A stretch of DNA of 64,000 nucleotides, taken from positions 1 through 64,000 of the forward strand of contig JAIETP010000025.1 in the NCBI GenBank assembly GCA_019744975.1. The letters are read 5' to 3'. Numbering within the stretch: the first letter of the stretch is position 1; each line of letters starts with the position of its first letter. A program made the translations under genes and the position numbers. Below the pieces are notes generated by a model. The model was not told where the DNA came from, did not search any database, and saw only the letters and a list, made by a program, of their open reading frames with translations. Origin of the DNA: Burkholderiales bacterium (lineage in GTDB: Bacteria > Pseudomonadota > Gammaproteobacteria > Burkholderiales > SG8-41). Of the stretch, positions 37,695-47,055 are shown in pieces.

Positions 37695-38450
37695 ATGTCA
37701 ATTACAGCCGACGGACTGACCGCGACTGAATGGCTGGCGAGTTCGCCGGGCCAGTACGTTATTACGCGCGAGCAGGCCTATTTCGACGAGGCGGTGGCCG
37801 ATATCTTCGGTTATCACGCACTGCAGCTCGGCCTCGAACAGCTGGACCTGCTGCGCGCCAGCCGCATTCCGCTGCGGGTGCATGCGGGGCCGCAGGGCGC
37901 GGTCGGCCTGCGCGCCGATTTCCGCGACCTGCCGATCGATTCGAACAGCGTCGACCTGATGGTGCTGCCGCACACGCTGGAGTTTTCCGCGCATCCGCAC
38001 CAGGTGGTGCGCGAAGTCGCGCGGGTGCTGCGCCCCGAAGGCCACGTCATCATTTCCGGATTCAATCCGCTGAGCCTGTGGGGCCTGCGCCGGGGTTTTG
38101 GCGCACGCCGAGATTTCCCGTGGAGCGGCGATTTCATCCACCTGGCACGGGTCAAGGACTGGTTTGCGCTGGTCGGCCTTGAAATCGTCGCCGGCTCGAT
38201 GGCCTGTTATGCACCGCCCTGCGCGGAGCAGAAATGGCTGGACCGTTTCGGTTTCATGGAAAAAGCCGGTGACCGCTGGTGGCCGATAGCCGGCGGGGTG
38301 TTTTTCCTGCAGGCGATCAAACGCGTACGCGGCATCCGTCTGATCCTGCCGAAGTGGAGTGATCGCGCGGCACCGCAAAAAAACCTGTCGCCGGTGCCGG
38401 AGCGGGTGCGTGATGAAGAGGGTATGGCGGCAAAGGTGCGCAGCGAATGA
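37695..38450 (+). CDS. Class I SAM-dependent methyltransferase
   Basis: 251 residues. The motif-I glycine loop is degenerate, but FRDLPIDSNSVDLMVLPHTLEFSAHPHQVVREVARVLRPEGHVIISGFNPLSLWGLRRGF is the Methyltransf_11 pattern. Its position between gloB and rnhA/dnaQ is conserved in betaproteobacteria. The substrate is unknown. The stop codon lies in a tandem duplication shared with the rnhA leader. Confidence 0.85.
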   Translation: MSITADGLTATEWLASSPGQYVITREQAYFDEAVADIFGYHALQLGLEQLDLLRASRIPLRVHAGPQGAVGLRADFRDLPIDSNSVDLMVLPHTLEFSAHPHQVVREVARVLRPEGHVIISGFNPLSLWGLRRGFGARRDFPWSGDFIHLARVKDWFALVGLEIVAGSMACYAPPCAEQKWLDRFGFMEKAGDRWWPIAGGVFFLQAIKRVRGIRLILPKWSDRAAPQKNLSPVPERVRDEEGMAAKVRSE

Positions 38451-38479
38451 ATGACGCGAACAAATGAATGACGCGAACA
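38446..38479 (+). repeat. 17-bp tandem duplication at the methyltransferase-rnhA junction
   Basis: aatgaatgacgcgaaca is present twice head to tail. The first copy contains the methyltransferase stop and an extra ATG that opens a six-codon minicistron (atg aat gac gcg aac aaa tga) ending at the rnhA start. The second copy is the rnhA start itself. Confidence 0.8.
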
Positions 38480-38955
38480 AAGAGGTGGCGGCCGGAACCG
38501 AAGCGGGCGGCGTCATCGAGATTTACACCGACGGCGCCTGCAAGGGCAACCCGGGCGTCGGCGGCTGGGGCGCTTTGCTCAGCGGCGGCGGTAAAACCCG
38601 TGAATTGTTCGGCGGCGAAGCCCATACCACCAACAACCGCATGGAACTGACCGCGGTGATCCGCGCGCTGGAGGCCCTGAAGCGCCGCTGCCGCGTGCGC
38701 CTGCACACCGACTCCAAGTATGTGCAGCAGGGCATTTCCGAATGGATCCATGCCTGGAAAAAACGCGGCTGGAAAACTTCTGACAAAAAGCCAGTCAAGA
38801 ATGAAGACCTGTGGCGTGAACTGGATGCGCTGGCGGTGCAGCACGACATCGAATGGTTGTGGGTCAAGGGACATAACGGGCATGACGGTAATGAGCGCGC
38901 CGACGAACTGGCGAACCGGGGCGTTGAAAGTGTAAAACCGGGGCAGGTGGCCTGA
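38464..38955 (+). CDS. rnhA: Ribonuclease HI
   Basis: 163 residues. The four active-site acidic residues are visible: Asp in [14 protein letters not shown], Glu in [16 protein letters not shown], Asp in [12 protein letters not shown] and Asp in [10 protein letters not shown]. The basic handle ([24 protein letters not shown]) is present. It cleaves the RNA of RNA-DNA hybrids. The stop overlaps the dnaQ start (TGATG). Confidence 0.96.
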   Translation: MNDANKEVAAGTEAGGVIEIYTDGACKGNPGVGGWGALLSGGGKTRELFGGEAHTTNNRMELTAVIRALEALKRRCRVRLHTDSKYVQQGISEWIHAWKKRGWKTSDKKPVKNEDLWRELDALAVQHDIEWLWVKGHNGHDGNERADELANRGVESVKPGQVA

Positions 38956-39686
38956 TGTCGACGCGGCAGATCTTTCTCGATACCGAAACCACGGGCCTTG
39001 ATCCCAAGCTGGGCCACCGCGTGATTGAGGTTGCCGGTGTCGAAATGGTCAACCGGCGGCTGACCGGTAAACATTTCCACCGTTATCTGAATCCCGGTCG
39101 TGACAGCGAAGAGGGTGCGCTGCAGGTGCACGGCCTGACCACGGAGTTCCTCAGCGACAAACCGAAATTCGCCGAAATCGCCGACGAGTTTCTGGATTAC
39201 ATCTCGGGCGCTGAACTGATCATCCATAACGCGCCCTTCGATATCGGCTTCCTCGACAGCGAACTGGCGCTGGCGCGCAAAAAACGCCTGAAAACCTATT
39301 GTCCGGAAGTGACCGACACCCTGCGCATGGCCAAGGATCTGCATCCGGGCAAACGCAACGGCCTCGATGCCCTGTGCGACCGTTACCAGATCGACAACTC
39401 GGCGCGCACACTGCACGGTGCTTTACTGGACGCGGAACTGCTGGCCGAAGTTTATCTGGCGATGACCCGCGGCCAGGAAAGCCTGATCATCGAAACCGAG
39501 ACCGTACGCACTGAAGCCAGTGTGCCGGGATTCAAACGTGGTGAACTGAAGCTGACGGTGCTTCGCGCAAGTGCGGAAGAAATCGCCGCGCATGAAGCGC
39601 AACTGGTGGACATCGACAAGGCCAGTGGCGGCGCGGTGTGGAAAGCGATGAGCGCGGACAAGGGCACACTTGAAGCGAAGCATTGA
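38955..39686 (+). CDS. dnaQ: DNA polymerase III epsilon subunit (proofreading exonuclease)
   Basis: 243 residues with the DEDDh exonuclease motifs: FLDTETTGLD, IIHNAPFDIGFLDSEL and, near residue 157, HGALLDAELLAEVYL. The C-terminal tail would bind the alpha subunit. It forms an operon with rnhA through an overlapping start, as in many proteobacteria. Confidence 0.96.
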   Translation: MSTRQIFLDTETTGLDPKLGHRVIEVAGVEMVNRRLTGKHFHRYLNPGRDSEEGALQVHGLTTEFLSDKPKFAEIADEFLDYISGAELIIHNAPFDIGFLDSELALARKKRLKTYCPEVTDTLRMAKDLHPGKRNGLDALCDRYQIDNSARTLHGALLDAELLAEVYLAMTRGQESLIIETETVRTEASVPGFKRGELKLTVLRASAEEIAAHEAQLVDIDKASGGAVWKAMSADKGTLEAKH

Positions 39687-39703
39687 TGAGCGGCTTCGGG
39701 CCT

Positions 39704-39757
39704 GCTCTTGCGCAAGAGCGGATATCAATATAAGTATTTGATTTTATTGATTATTTT
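39704..39757. repeat. Palindrome plus copy 2 of the dispersed A+T-rich repeat
   Basis: gctcttgcgcaagagc (39704-39719) is a perfect 16-bp palindrome behind the dnaQ stop. It is followed by taagtatttgattttatt... (39731-39757), which matches 6290-6316 at 26 of 27 bases. The segment lies between the converging dnaQ and transaldolase genes and may act as a terminator. Confidence 0.6.
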
Positions 39758-39766
39758 TTGCCACCT

Positions 39767-40861
39767 TTATGCGGTCAGCGCCAGCAGCTGCCGGAACGAA
39801 TCCTCGAACTGCTTCAAGCCTTCCACCTGTAATTCCTGCCCGGCCGCATCCATGTCGATGCCGAAACGCTGCAGCGCTGCGAATTGTTCGCGCGCGGCAT
39901 CAATGTCGGTTTCCAGCGTGGCTTCCGCCTTGCCGTGGTCGCGGAACGCCGCCAGCGTGGCATCGGGCACCGTGTTGATGGTCTGCGGGCCGATCAGTGA
40001 TTCGATGTACAACACATCGTTGTAAGCCGGGTTTTTGGTGCCGGTGCTGGCCCACAGCATGGCCTGCGGCCGGGCGCCGCGTTTGGCAAGTGCGCCGAAG
40101 GCAGCATCCGAAAACGTTGTCAGATAATCCTGGTACGCCAGTTTGGCCAGCGCCACCGCCGATCGGCCGCGCAAGGCCAGCGCTTCGCCGCCGATGGTTT
40201 CGAGGCGTCTGTCGATCAGGGTATCAACGCGGCTCAAGAACAGGCTGGCGACTGATTTGACCTTGCCCGCATCACCGCCGGCCTCGACGTGGCGACTGAT
40301 GCCGCGCACATAGGCCTCGGCCACGTCGCGCACATGGCGCAGCGAAAACATCAGCGTGACATTGACCGAACAGCCGTGGGCAACCAGTTCTTCGATTGCG
40401 GTGAGGCCGGCATCGGTGGCCGGCACCTTGATCAGCAGGTTGTCGCGGGCCACTGCGGCTTTCAGTCGCAGCCCGGCGGCCAGCGTTCCTGCAGCGTCAT
40501 GCGCAAGCGCCGGCGACACTTCGAGGCTGACATAACCGTCGTCACCGGTGGTCGATTTGTACTGCGGCAGCAACAGGTCGCAGGCCGCCTGGATGTCGGC
40601 GATGGCCAGCGTCTCGTAACGCTGTTCAGCTGTCAACGCCGGGTCGCTTTTCAGTTTCTGCAGTTCTTCGCGGTAATGCGGGCTTTCGCTGATCGCCTTG
40701 AAAAAAATTGTCGGGTTCGAGGTCACGCCGGCGATGCGGTCTTCAGCGACCAGTTTTTTCAGCGTGCCTTCCTGCAGCAGTGTGCGCGACAGGTTGTCCA
40801 GCCAGATGCGCTGGCCCAGTGAGTGCAGGCGGAGCAGGGGATTGGGATTGATTTTGGCCAC
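39767..40861 (-). CDS. tal: Transaldolase (long form)
   Basis: 364 residues. IWLDNLSRTLLQEGTLKKLVAEDRIAGVTSNPTIFFKAI at the N-terminus is the transaldolase type with a SNPTIF motif, and the Schiff-base lysine lies in NLLIKVPATDAGLTAIEEL. The end LWASTGTKNPAYNDVLYIESLIGPQTINTVPDATL is diagnostic. It transfers a dihydroxyacetone unit in the non-oxidative pentose-phosphate pathway. It lies 30 bp downstream of nudC's stop... on the opposite-facing side, no operon partner is obvious. Confidence 0.93.
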   Translation of the reverse strand: MAKINPNPLLRLHSLGQRIWLDNLSRTLLQEGTLKKLVAEDRIAGVTSNPTIFFKAISESPHYREELQKLKSDPALTAEQRYETLAIADIQAACDLLLPQYKSTTGDDGYVSLEVSPALAHDAAGTLAAGLRLKAAVARDNLLIKVPATDAGLTAIEELVAHGCSVNVTLMFSLRHVRDVAEAYVRGISRHVEAGGDAGKVKSVASLFLSRVDTLIDRRLETIGGEALALRGRSAVALAKLAYQDYLTTFSDAAFGALAKRGARPQAMLWASTGTKNPAYNDVLYIESLIGPQTINTVPDATLAAFRDHGKAEATLETDIDAAREQFAALQRFGIDMDAAGQELQVEGLKQFEDSFRQLLALTA

Positions 40862-40891
40862 GGTGATCTCGATTCGTGTTCAGGCAGAACT

Positions 40892-41743
40892 TCAGCGTTG
40901 GAGCGGATATTGCCGCGCCAGTTCCGCAGCCACGGTGGTGATCAGCCGGCGCGAAATACTGACGCTGGGCGGCAGCCGCGGCAGGGCTTCGGCATCGAAC
41001 CACGCCGCTTCCTCGATCTCGACACCGTCGGGACGCACCGCGCCGCCGGCGTATTCGGCGGTGAATGCGACCATCAGCGAATGCGGGAACGGCCAGGGCT
41101 GGCTGCCGAAATAACGCAGATTGCCGACTTCGACGCCAACTTCCTCACGGGTTTCGCGCACCACGGTGTCTTCGAGCATTTCACCGGGTTCGACGAATCC
41201 GGCAATCGCCGAATAACGTCCCGCCGGCCACACCCCCTTGCGCGCCAGCAGCAGTTCGCGACCGCGGGTGATCAACACCATCACCGCGGGAGACACCAGC
41301 GGATAGGTGGTAAAGCGGCAGGACGGACAGGTGCGGGCACGCTCATCGCTGCGCGCCTGCATGGGCGTGCCGCAGCGGCTGCAGAACTGGTGGTTGCGTT
41401 CCCAGTCGATGATCTGCAGCGCGCGTCCGGACAATGCGGCCAGTGTGCTGTCGACCATGCCGAACAGATCGCGCAGACCGAGTGGCGCCCAACCGGCGGG
41501 CAGCGGATGCGCTTCATCAACCTCGGCGGCGTAACAATGCTGTTCGCCGAGCAGGCCAAGATAATGGCTGCGCACGGTGGCCACGCCATGTTCTTCCAGC
41601 GTGCAGCAGCAGGGCAGTGCTGCGGATTCGGCATTGCTGACAAGGATCGATGAGCGCTGAAACGCAAACCACAATGCCGGAGTGTTCAGCGCCTGCGGTG
41701 GGGTGACGAGCGGGGTGTACTGTTGTTGTGGTTGGTCGGGCAC
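40892..41743 (-). CDS. nudC: NAD(+) diphosphatase / decapping Nudix hydrolase
   Basis: 283 residues from the GTG at 41743 (VPDQPQQQYTPLVTPP). The frame is open to 41869, but that part overlaps the upstream gene and has no family similarity. A zinc ribbon is present (CSRCGTPM...CPSCRFTTYP). The Nudix box is GFVEPGEMLEDTVVRETREEVGVEV. The SQPWPFPHSLMVAFTAEY segment is the NudC/NADH pyrophosphatase signature. It hydrolyses NAD(H) and removes NAD caps from RNA. No convincing ribosome site precedes the GTG. Confidence 0.92.
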   Translation of the reverse strand: MPDQPQQQYTPLVTPPQALNTPALWFAFQRSSILVSNAESAALPCCCTLEEHGVATVRSHYLGLLGEQHCYAAEVDEAHPLPAGWAPLGLRDLFGMVDSTLAALSGRALQIIDWERNHQFCSRCGTPMQARSDERARTCPSCRFTTYPLVSPAVMVLITRGRELLLARKGVWPAGRYSAIAGFVEPGEMLEDTVVRETREEVGVEVGNLRYFGSQPWPFPHSLMVAFTAEYAGGAVRPDGVEIEEAAWFDAEALPRLPPSVSISRRLITTVAAELARQYPLQR

Positions 41744-41811
41744 GGCGGCTACTCGCAATCGGAATCGCGAGTATAGCCGCTGGCGGGACTGTCGGTGCCG
41801 CCGTGCACCTT

Positions 41812-43164
41812 TCAGTCGGCGATGTGGTCGGCGACGAGTTCCAGCAGGCTGTTCATGGACTTGTCCCACTGATAATGCGCCTGGCCGTCGTCAAAGGTCT
41901 GGCGGCAGTTGGAACAACTGGTGACCGGAATTTCGGCGCCCGTGGCGTTGATCTGGCGGATATTGATGTCGAAGGCCGCATGGCGCAGTTCATCGGCGCG
42001 ATGAATGGTGACCACGCCACCGCCGCCGCCACAGCACCAGCCCAGTGCACCGCTGTCGCGCGACTCGCGCAGATCGGCGCCCATAGCTTGCAGTACGTCG
42101 CGCGGCGCCTGCGTGGCGCCGCCGCGGCGGGATACCTGGCAGGGGTCGTGGAAAGTCACCGACTTGTCCAGTTTTTTCAGTTTCAGTTTGCCACTGTTGA
42201 CCTGTTCGGCGAGGAACTCCGAAATATGCAGCACCGTGAAGGGCAGCGGCTTGCCGTAGATGTTGGCTCCCTGCCAGCGCAATGCGCCGTAGGCGTGGCC
42301 GCATTCTGGCAGCACCAGCGTCCTTGCGCCGGCCGCTACAGCGGCATTGATCAGTTTCATGGTCATGTCCTTCTGCCAAGCGGCATTGCCGGACAGCAGG
42401 CCGAAATTGGTCGCCTCGTAACCGTCACTGCGCAGGGTCCAGTCGGTACCCAGATGGTTGAGTATTTTTGCCAGCGCAACGATCGATTCCGGGTATTTCA
42501 TGATCTCGATCGACGACAGCGTGCACACCACCTCGGCCTGGGGTTTGTCGAGCGGGATTTCGACCTCGTAGTCGTCGGCCAGCCATTCGATGCGGTCTTT
42601 GAGCACCTTGGCGGTGGCACCCAGCGGGCTGCCCTCGCGTTCGGCGCGTTCGGCCACGGCCCACAGTTCGTGCGGCACCAATCCTGCGTTGAACATGCCA
42701 TGGCGCGCCTGGCTGATCAGCGTCGCGATGTCGATGCCCATCGGGCAGATCATCGTGCAGCGGCCGCACATGGTGCATGAGTCGTAGAGCAGATGCTGCC
42801 ATTCCTCGAGCTCGGCCAGCGTGACCTTGGGTTTGAGGTTGAAGGCGCGGTAGGCGAAGGCAAACGGCCCGGCTTCGCGCTTGTAGGCCTGCTTGAACGG
42901 CTCGAGTTTCCAGATCGGCGTGTATTTCGGATCGCCCGTGACCTTGTAGAAGTGGCAGGCATCAGCGCAGTGGCCGCAGTGTATGCACGATTCCATGTAG
43001 GTGGCGGTGGTCGCGCTGAAATCCTTCATAAAACTCTGCATCGCGCGATCAACTCGTTCGGCGTCGGTCATGTCGCCCTGGCGGTCGCTGCGGACCTCCG
43101 GTTTCCTGATCGAGAAGCGCGGCGAATCGAGATCCAGAGGAAAACGGATGTTGACGTCGGTCAT
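41812..43164 (-). CDS. Heterodisulfide-reductase-like iron-sulfur protein (DsrK/HdrD type)
   Basis: 450 residues from the ATG at 43164. Two 4Fe-4S motifs stand in the first third: CIHCGHCADACHF and CTMCGRCTMICPMG. Two CCG-type Cys domains follow (LPECGHAYGALRW; FHDPCQVSR, GALGWCCGGGGG, VTSCSNC), which in HdrD/DsrK bind the special catalytic cluster. There is no signal peptide, so it faces the cytoplasm. The preceding gene encodes a b-type cytochrome membrane anchor and overlaps this start by 4 nt. Together they look like a DsrMK/HdrDE-like quinone-linked module. The disulfide or thiol substrate is unknown. A perfect FNR box lies upstream. Confidence 0.9.
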   Translation of the reverse strand: MTDVNIRFPLDLDSPRFSIRKPEVRSDRQGDMTDAERVDRAMQSFMKDFSATTATYMESCIHCGHCADACHFYKVTGDPKYTPIWKLEPFKQAYKREAGPFAFAYRAFNLKPKVTLAELEEWQHLLYDSCTMCGRCTMICPMGIDIATLISQARHGMFNAGLVPHELWAVAERAEREGSPLGATAKVLKDRIEWLADDYEVEIPLDKPQAEVVCTLSSIEIMKYPESIVALAKILNHLGTDWTLRSDGYEATNFGLLSGNAAWQKDMTMKLINAAVAAGARTLVLPECGHAYGALRWQGANIYGKPLPFTVLHISEFLAEQVNSGKLKLKKLDKSVTFHDPCQVSRRGGATQAPRDVLQAMGADLRESRDSGALGWCCGGGGGVVTIHRADELRHAAFDINIRQINATGAEIPVTSCSNCRQTFDDGQAHYQWDKSMNSLLELVADHIAD

Positions 43165-43838
43165 GGCTGTGCTCCCTTGCGCGCGAACGCGGCGCCGGTG
43201 GTGCCGCGGGACAGGAATACCAGGAAGGCGTGGGACAGTTTGCCGAAAGGCATCCACACCAGCAGCAGTTCAAGACTCAGCAGGTGCAGCGCCAGCGGCG
43301 TGGTGTATGGCGTCGGCGGCACCTGTTTGAGGTCGTGGTAACCGCCGTGGATCAGCGCCATGCCGGTGATCAGCGGCAGCATGGTGACGATCCACGAAAA
43401 GTAGTCGTCAAAATTGGACAACAGCCGCAGCACCGGATCGGTCAGCCGGCGCAGCAGGGCGGCGACCAGGCCGAGAATGGCCAGCGCCGTGGCCACGTAT
43501 ATCACGGTGTCGGGCAGAGCCGGCCAGGAAACGCCAGTCAGTCGCTCGATGAAGGCAATGTGCGGCACGAAGGCGAGGAAGGCAACGAACCAGCCGACGT
43601 GGTAGAGGTAACCGTTGAAAGTCGCGCCGGCGGAGTCGGCGTAAAACTCGCGGTGCGGCCACATCCTGCGAAGGATCATGCGCCATGCGCCCGCGGTGGT
43701 TTGAATCGAGCGCGGCGCGGAGAAGTCCGGCTTGCGGCCCAGGCGCAGGATGCCGTAAATGCGCCAAGCGACGCCGATTGCGAATACCGTCAGCGAGACT
43801 GCGAGCCCGGGGCCGCGGGCAAATTCGAGTAGTTCCAT
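43161..43838 (-). CDS. NarI/DsrM-like b-type cytochrome membrane subunit
   Basis: 225 residues with about five membrane helices. Histidines in helices are candidate haem b ligands: YLYHVGWFVAFLAFVPH, LIHGGYH and LALHLLSLELLLVWMPFGKLSH. The end matches nitrate-reductase gamma-like subunits. It would pass electrons between the quinone pool and the iron-sulfur protein encoded next. It is the first gene of the pair and lies 94 bp downstream of the FNR box. Confidence 0.87.
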   Translation of the reverse strand: MELLEFARGPGLAVSLTVFAIGVAWRIYGILRLGRKPDFSAPRSIQTTAGAWRMILRRMWPHREFYADSAGATFNGYLYHVGWFVAFLAFVPHIAFIERLTGVSWPALPDTVIYVATALAILGLVAALLRRLTDPVLRLLSNFDDYFSWIVTMLPLITGMALIHGGYHDLKQVPPTPYTTPLALHLLSLELLLVWMPFGKLSHAFLVFLSRGTTGAAFARKGAQP

Positions 43839-43931
43839 GCATTCGCTCCTTCGCAGGGGGAACCAGCTTTTTGGCTATGGTTGATGGTGTGAGGCATTCG
43901 CTGATGATGTGCTGCAAACCCGGTATAACCT

Positions 43932-43945
43932 TTGATCTGTATCAA
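43932..43945 (-). promoter_or_regulatory. FNR/ANR box upstream of the membrane redox pair
   Basis: ttgatctgtatcaa is an exact match to TTGAT-N4-ATCAA, the FNR-family consensus, and is centred about 100 bp before the start of the cytochrome subunit gene at 43838. I cannot place a clear -10 at class II distance. The site could also act on the other strand, but a tRNA gene lies there. Confidence 0.75.
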
Positions 43946-44021
43946 AGGCCGGGAGCAAAACTCGACAGGATTGGACGCCGGCGCAAAACGGGCGTTCAGG
44001 AGAGATGCGGGAGGGGGTATG

Positions 44022-44097
44022 TGGTGGGCGGTACTGGGATCGAACCAGTGGCTTCCACCGTGTGAAGGTGGCACTCTACCGCTGAGTTAACCGCCCC
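44022..44097 (-). tRNA. tRNA-Val (CAC)
   Basis: 76 nt on the minus strand with encoded CCA. The acceptor ggggcgg pairs with ccgccca-type 3' end, the anticodon stem-loop is ccacc-ttcacac-ggtgg with anticodon CAC, and the T-arm is tggttcgatccca. By its wobble base it reads GTG. Confidence 0.93.
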
Positions 44098-44179
44098 AGC
44101 CGGCGCGGATTTTACCACCGGTCGCGGACGGCCGCCAAACCCGCCAGCTGGTTCACAGGCCCTATAATCGGGCCAGCCC

Positions 44180-45427
44180 ATGGAAAAAAAGAACATCACC
44201 GTCATCGGTGCCGGCATTGTCGGCATTACCACCGCCAGTTATCTGCGCCGGGACGGCCACCAAGTGACTGTCGTCGACCAGCGCCCGCCTGGGGAATACT
44301 GTTCCTTCGGCAATGCCGGCATCCTCAGTCCCGGTTCCTGTGTGCCGATCGCGATGCCCGGGATTCTGTCCCAGGTGCCCGGTTATCTGCTGGATCCGTT
44401 GGGGCCGCTGGCGCTGCGCTGGTCCTACCTGCCGCAGGCCTTGCCCTGGCTGATGAAGTTTGTTGCGGCGGCCGACGTCAAGCGGGTCGAGAAAATTGCC
44501 GACGGGCTGCGCGCGCTGCTCAGCCAGACTTTTGATGCCTATGCGCCGCTGGTCAAAAACGCCGGTGTCGAAGACCTGATCCACAAAAGCGGCTACATGG
44601 TGGTCTACTCCTCGCGCGGCGCCTACGCGGCCGATGCGCTGGGCTGGAAACTGCGGCGCGATCGCGGTGTGGTGATCGACGAACTCGATGCTGCCGAGGT
44701 TCGTCGTCGTTTGCCCGGTCTGCATGGCGATTACGAAATGGGCCTGTTCCTGCATGACCACGGCTGGTGCGCCAATCCCGAACGCCTGACCAAATCACTG
44801 GCCGCGCAGTTCGAACGCGACGGCGGCACCATCCTGCAACGCAAGGTGCTGAGCATTGATGTCGGTCCTGACGGACCGCGGGCCTTGCGCACCGATGCCG
44901 GCAATCTGCCGGTGGAACATCTGGTGATCTGTGCCGGTGCACATTCGAATGAATTTACTGCGCAGCTCGGTGATGTGCTGCCGCTGGAAGCGGAGCGCGG
45001 TTACCACATTACTTATTCCGATCCGCGTTTCCAGTTGCCGATGCCGGTGATGCTGCCGGAGCAGAAATGTTTTGTCACGCCGATGGAAATGGGGCTGCGC
45101 ATCGCCGGGCAAAGCGAAATCGCAGGTATAGACGCGGCGCCAAACTATGCGCGGGCGGATGTGCTGGGCAAGCTGATGCAGCGCATGTTCCCCGGCATCA
45201 GCAATGTCGATGCGACGAAGTGGATGGGGCGCCGGCCGTCGATGCCGGATTCAACACCGGTGATCGGTCCGTCCACGCATTTCAGCAATGTGCATTACGC
45301 CTTCGGTCACGGCCATGTCGGTCTCGTTGGTGGTGCGCCGACCGCGCGCCTGGTGGCCGACATGATTGCCGGGCGGACACCGCGTATTGACTTGCAACCG
45401 TACCGTCCTGAGCGTTTTTCCCGCTGA
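44180..45427 (+). CDS. D-amino-acid dehydrogenase-like FAD oxidoreductase (DadA family)
   Basis: 415 residues. The FAD fingerprint is NITVIGAGIVGITTASYLRRDGHQVTVVD, followed by GEYCSFGNAGILSPGSCVPIAMPG, the DadA opening. ERGYHITYSDP, KWMGRRPSMPDSTPVIGPS and AFGHGHVGLVGGAPTARLVADMI at the end belong to the same family. It oxidises D-amino acids (or related amines) and feeds electrons to the respiratory chain. No transporter or racemase neighbours are present, so the substrate is open. Confidence 0.9.
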   Translation: MEKKNITVIGAGIVGITTASYLRRDGHQVTVVDQRPPGEYCSFGNAGILSPGSCVPIAMPGILSQVPGYLLDPLGPLALRWSYLPQALPWLMKFVAAADVKRVEKIADGLRALLSQTFDAYAPLVKNAGVEDLIHKSGYMVVYSSRGAYAADALGWKLRRDRGVVIDELDAAEVRRRLPGLHGDYEMGLFLHDHGWCANPERLTKSLAAQFERDGGTILQRKVLSIDVGPDGPRALRTDAGNLPVEHLVICAGAHSNEFTAQLGDVLPLEAERGYHITYSDPRFQLPMPVMLPEQKCFVTPMEMGLRIAGQSEIAGIDAAPNYARADVLGKLMQRMFPGISNVDATKWMGRRPSMPDSTPVIGPSTHFSNVHYAFGHGHVGLVGGAPTARLVADMIAGRTPRIDLQPYRPERFSR

Positions 45428-45495
45428 AGCCGGCGTCCGGCAAGGTGCGTGACGTAAAATAGCGGCTCTTTCCACGCGCATTTTTTGAATATTCC

Positions 45496-46899
45496 ATGGT
45501 TCGCACCCGCTTCGCTCCCAGTCCCACCGGTTATCTGCACATCGGCGGCGCCCGCACGGCCTTGTTCTGCTGGGCTTATGCCAAGCAGCAGGGCGGCACT
45601 TTCATCCTGCGCGTTGAAGACACCGACCGCGAACGCTCCACTGATGCCTCGGTGCAGGCGATTCTCGACGGCATGCAATGGCTGGGCCTCGATTACGAAG
45701 GCCCGTATTTCCAGATGCAGCGCCTCGATCGGTACAAGGCGGCTGTGGATCAATTGCTGCGCGACGGCCATGCCTATCCCTGTTATGCGACGCGCGAAGA
45801 AATCGACGCCTTGCGAGAGGCGCAGCGCGCCCGCGGTGACAAGCCGCGTTATGACGGCCGCTGGCGCCCGGAGAACGCGAAACGCCTCGGTCTGAAGCCG
45901 CCGGCGGGCATGCAGCCGGTGATTCGTTTTCGCACGCCGGACAGCGGCGAGGTGACGTTCAACGATCTGGTCAAAGGCCCGATCACCGTGGCCAATGCCG
46001 AGCTCGACGATCTGGTGATCATGCGTGCCGACGGCATCCCCACCTACAATTTCGGCGTGGTCATCGACGATGCCGACATGAACATCACCCATGTCGTGCG
46101 CGGTGATGACCATGTCAACAACACGCCGCGGCAGATCAACATCTACCGCGCGCTGGGCGCCAACCTGCCGCTGTTCGCGCATCTGCCGATGATCCTGGGT
46201 GCCGACGGTGAGCGCCTGTCGAAGCGCCACGGCGCGGTCAGCGTGATGCAGTATTTTGAGGACGGTTATCTGCCGGAGGCGCTGAACAATTACCTGGCGC
46301 GACTGGGCTGGTCGCATGGTGACGCCGAAAAATTCTCGCTGCAGCAGATGGTGGAGTGGTTCGACCTTGCGCATGTCAGCCGTTCGCCGGCGCGTTTTGA
46401 TGCGGAAAAACTCGGCTGGCTGAACCAGCAATACCTGAAAGAGGCGGATGACAGGCGGCTGGCAGGGCTGGTGACGCCGTTTCTGGAGCGTGATGGCTGC
46501 ACCGTGGCGGCGGGGCCGGATTTGCCGCGGGTGGTCGCGCTGCTGAAAGAGCGCGTCAGCACCATTGAAGAATTGGCGGATGCCGCGGTTTATTTTTACC
46601 GGCGGCTGGAGCCGTCGGCGGCGCTGCGGGAAGCGCACTATGCCGCTGCAGCAAAACCGGCGCTGCGCGCATTCCGCAAACAGCTGGAGACCGTGGAATG
46701 GCGGCGCGAGGCGATTGCTGCCGCGTTAAAAGCGGTATTGGCCGAACATCAGCTGAAAATGCCGAAAATCGCAATGCCGCTGCGGGTCATGGTCACCGGC
46801 GAGCCACAATCACCCTCCATTGATGCCACGCTGGAGCTGATCGGCCGCGAGGAAGTGCTGGCGCGGATGGAGCGGGAATTACGGGTATTCCCCGATTGA
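45496..46899 (+). CDS. gltX: Glutamyl-tRNA synthetase
   Basis: 467 residues. The HIGH-type motif is [19 protein letters not shown], the KMSKS-type motif is [12 protein letters not shown], and [11 protein letters not shown] is the class I glutamate motif. The C-terminal anticodon-binding part is helical. It charges tRNA-Glu, whose gene (TTC) lies 156 bp downstream of the gltX stop. Confidence 0.97.
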   Translation: MVRTRFAPSPTGYLHIGGARTALFCWAYAKQQGGTFILRVEDTDRERSTDASVQAILDGMQWLGLDYEGPYFQMQRLDRYKAAVDQLLRDGHAYPCYATREEIDALREAQRARGDKPRYDGRWRPENAKRLGLKPPAGMQPVIRFRTPDSGEVTFNDLVKGPITVANAELDDLVIMRADGIPTYNFGVVIDDADMNITHVVRGDDHVNNTPRQINIYRALGANLPLFAHLPMILGADGERLSKRHGAVSVMQYFEDGYLPEALNNYLARLGWSHGDAEKFSLQQMVEWFDLAHVSRSPARFDAEKLGWLNQQYLKEADDRRLAGLVTPFLERDGCTVAAGPDLPRVVALLKERVSTIEELADAAVYFYRRLEPSAALREAHYAAAAKPALRAFRKQLETVEWRREAIAAALKAVLAEHQLKMPKIAMPLRVMVTGEPQSPSIDATLELIGREEVLARMERELRVFPD

Positions 46900-46909
46900 G
46901 TTTTTGCGG

Positions 46910-46938
46910 TTTACAGCACCGGGTCGCCTCGGTATAAT
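46910..46938 (+). promoter_or_regulatory. Sigma-70 promoter of the tRNA-Ala/tRNA-Glu operon
   Basis: -35 tttaca (46910-46915), 17-bp spacer, -10 tataat (46933-46938, a perfect box), 13 bp before tRNA-Ala. Confidence 0.75.
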
Positions 46939-46951
46939 CCGCCGCTCTCGT

Positions 46952-47027
<76 letters not shown>

Positions 47028-47055
47028 GCAGAATACCTCGCTGTAATCAGACGTA

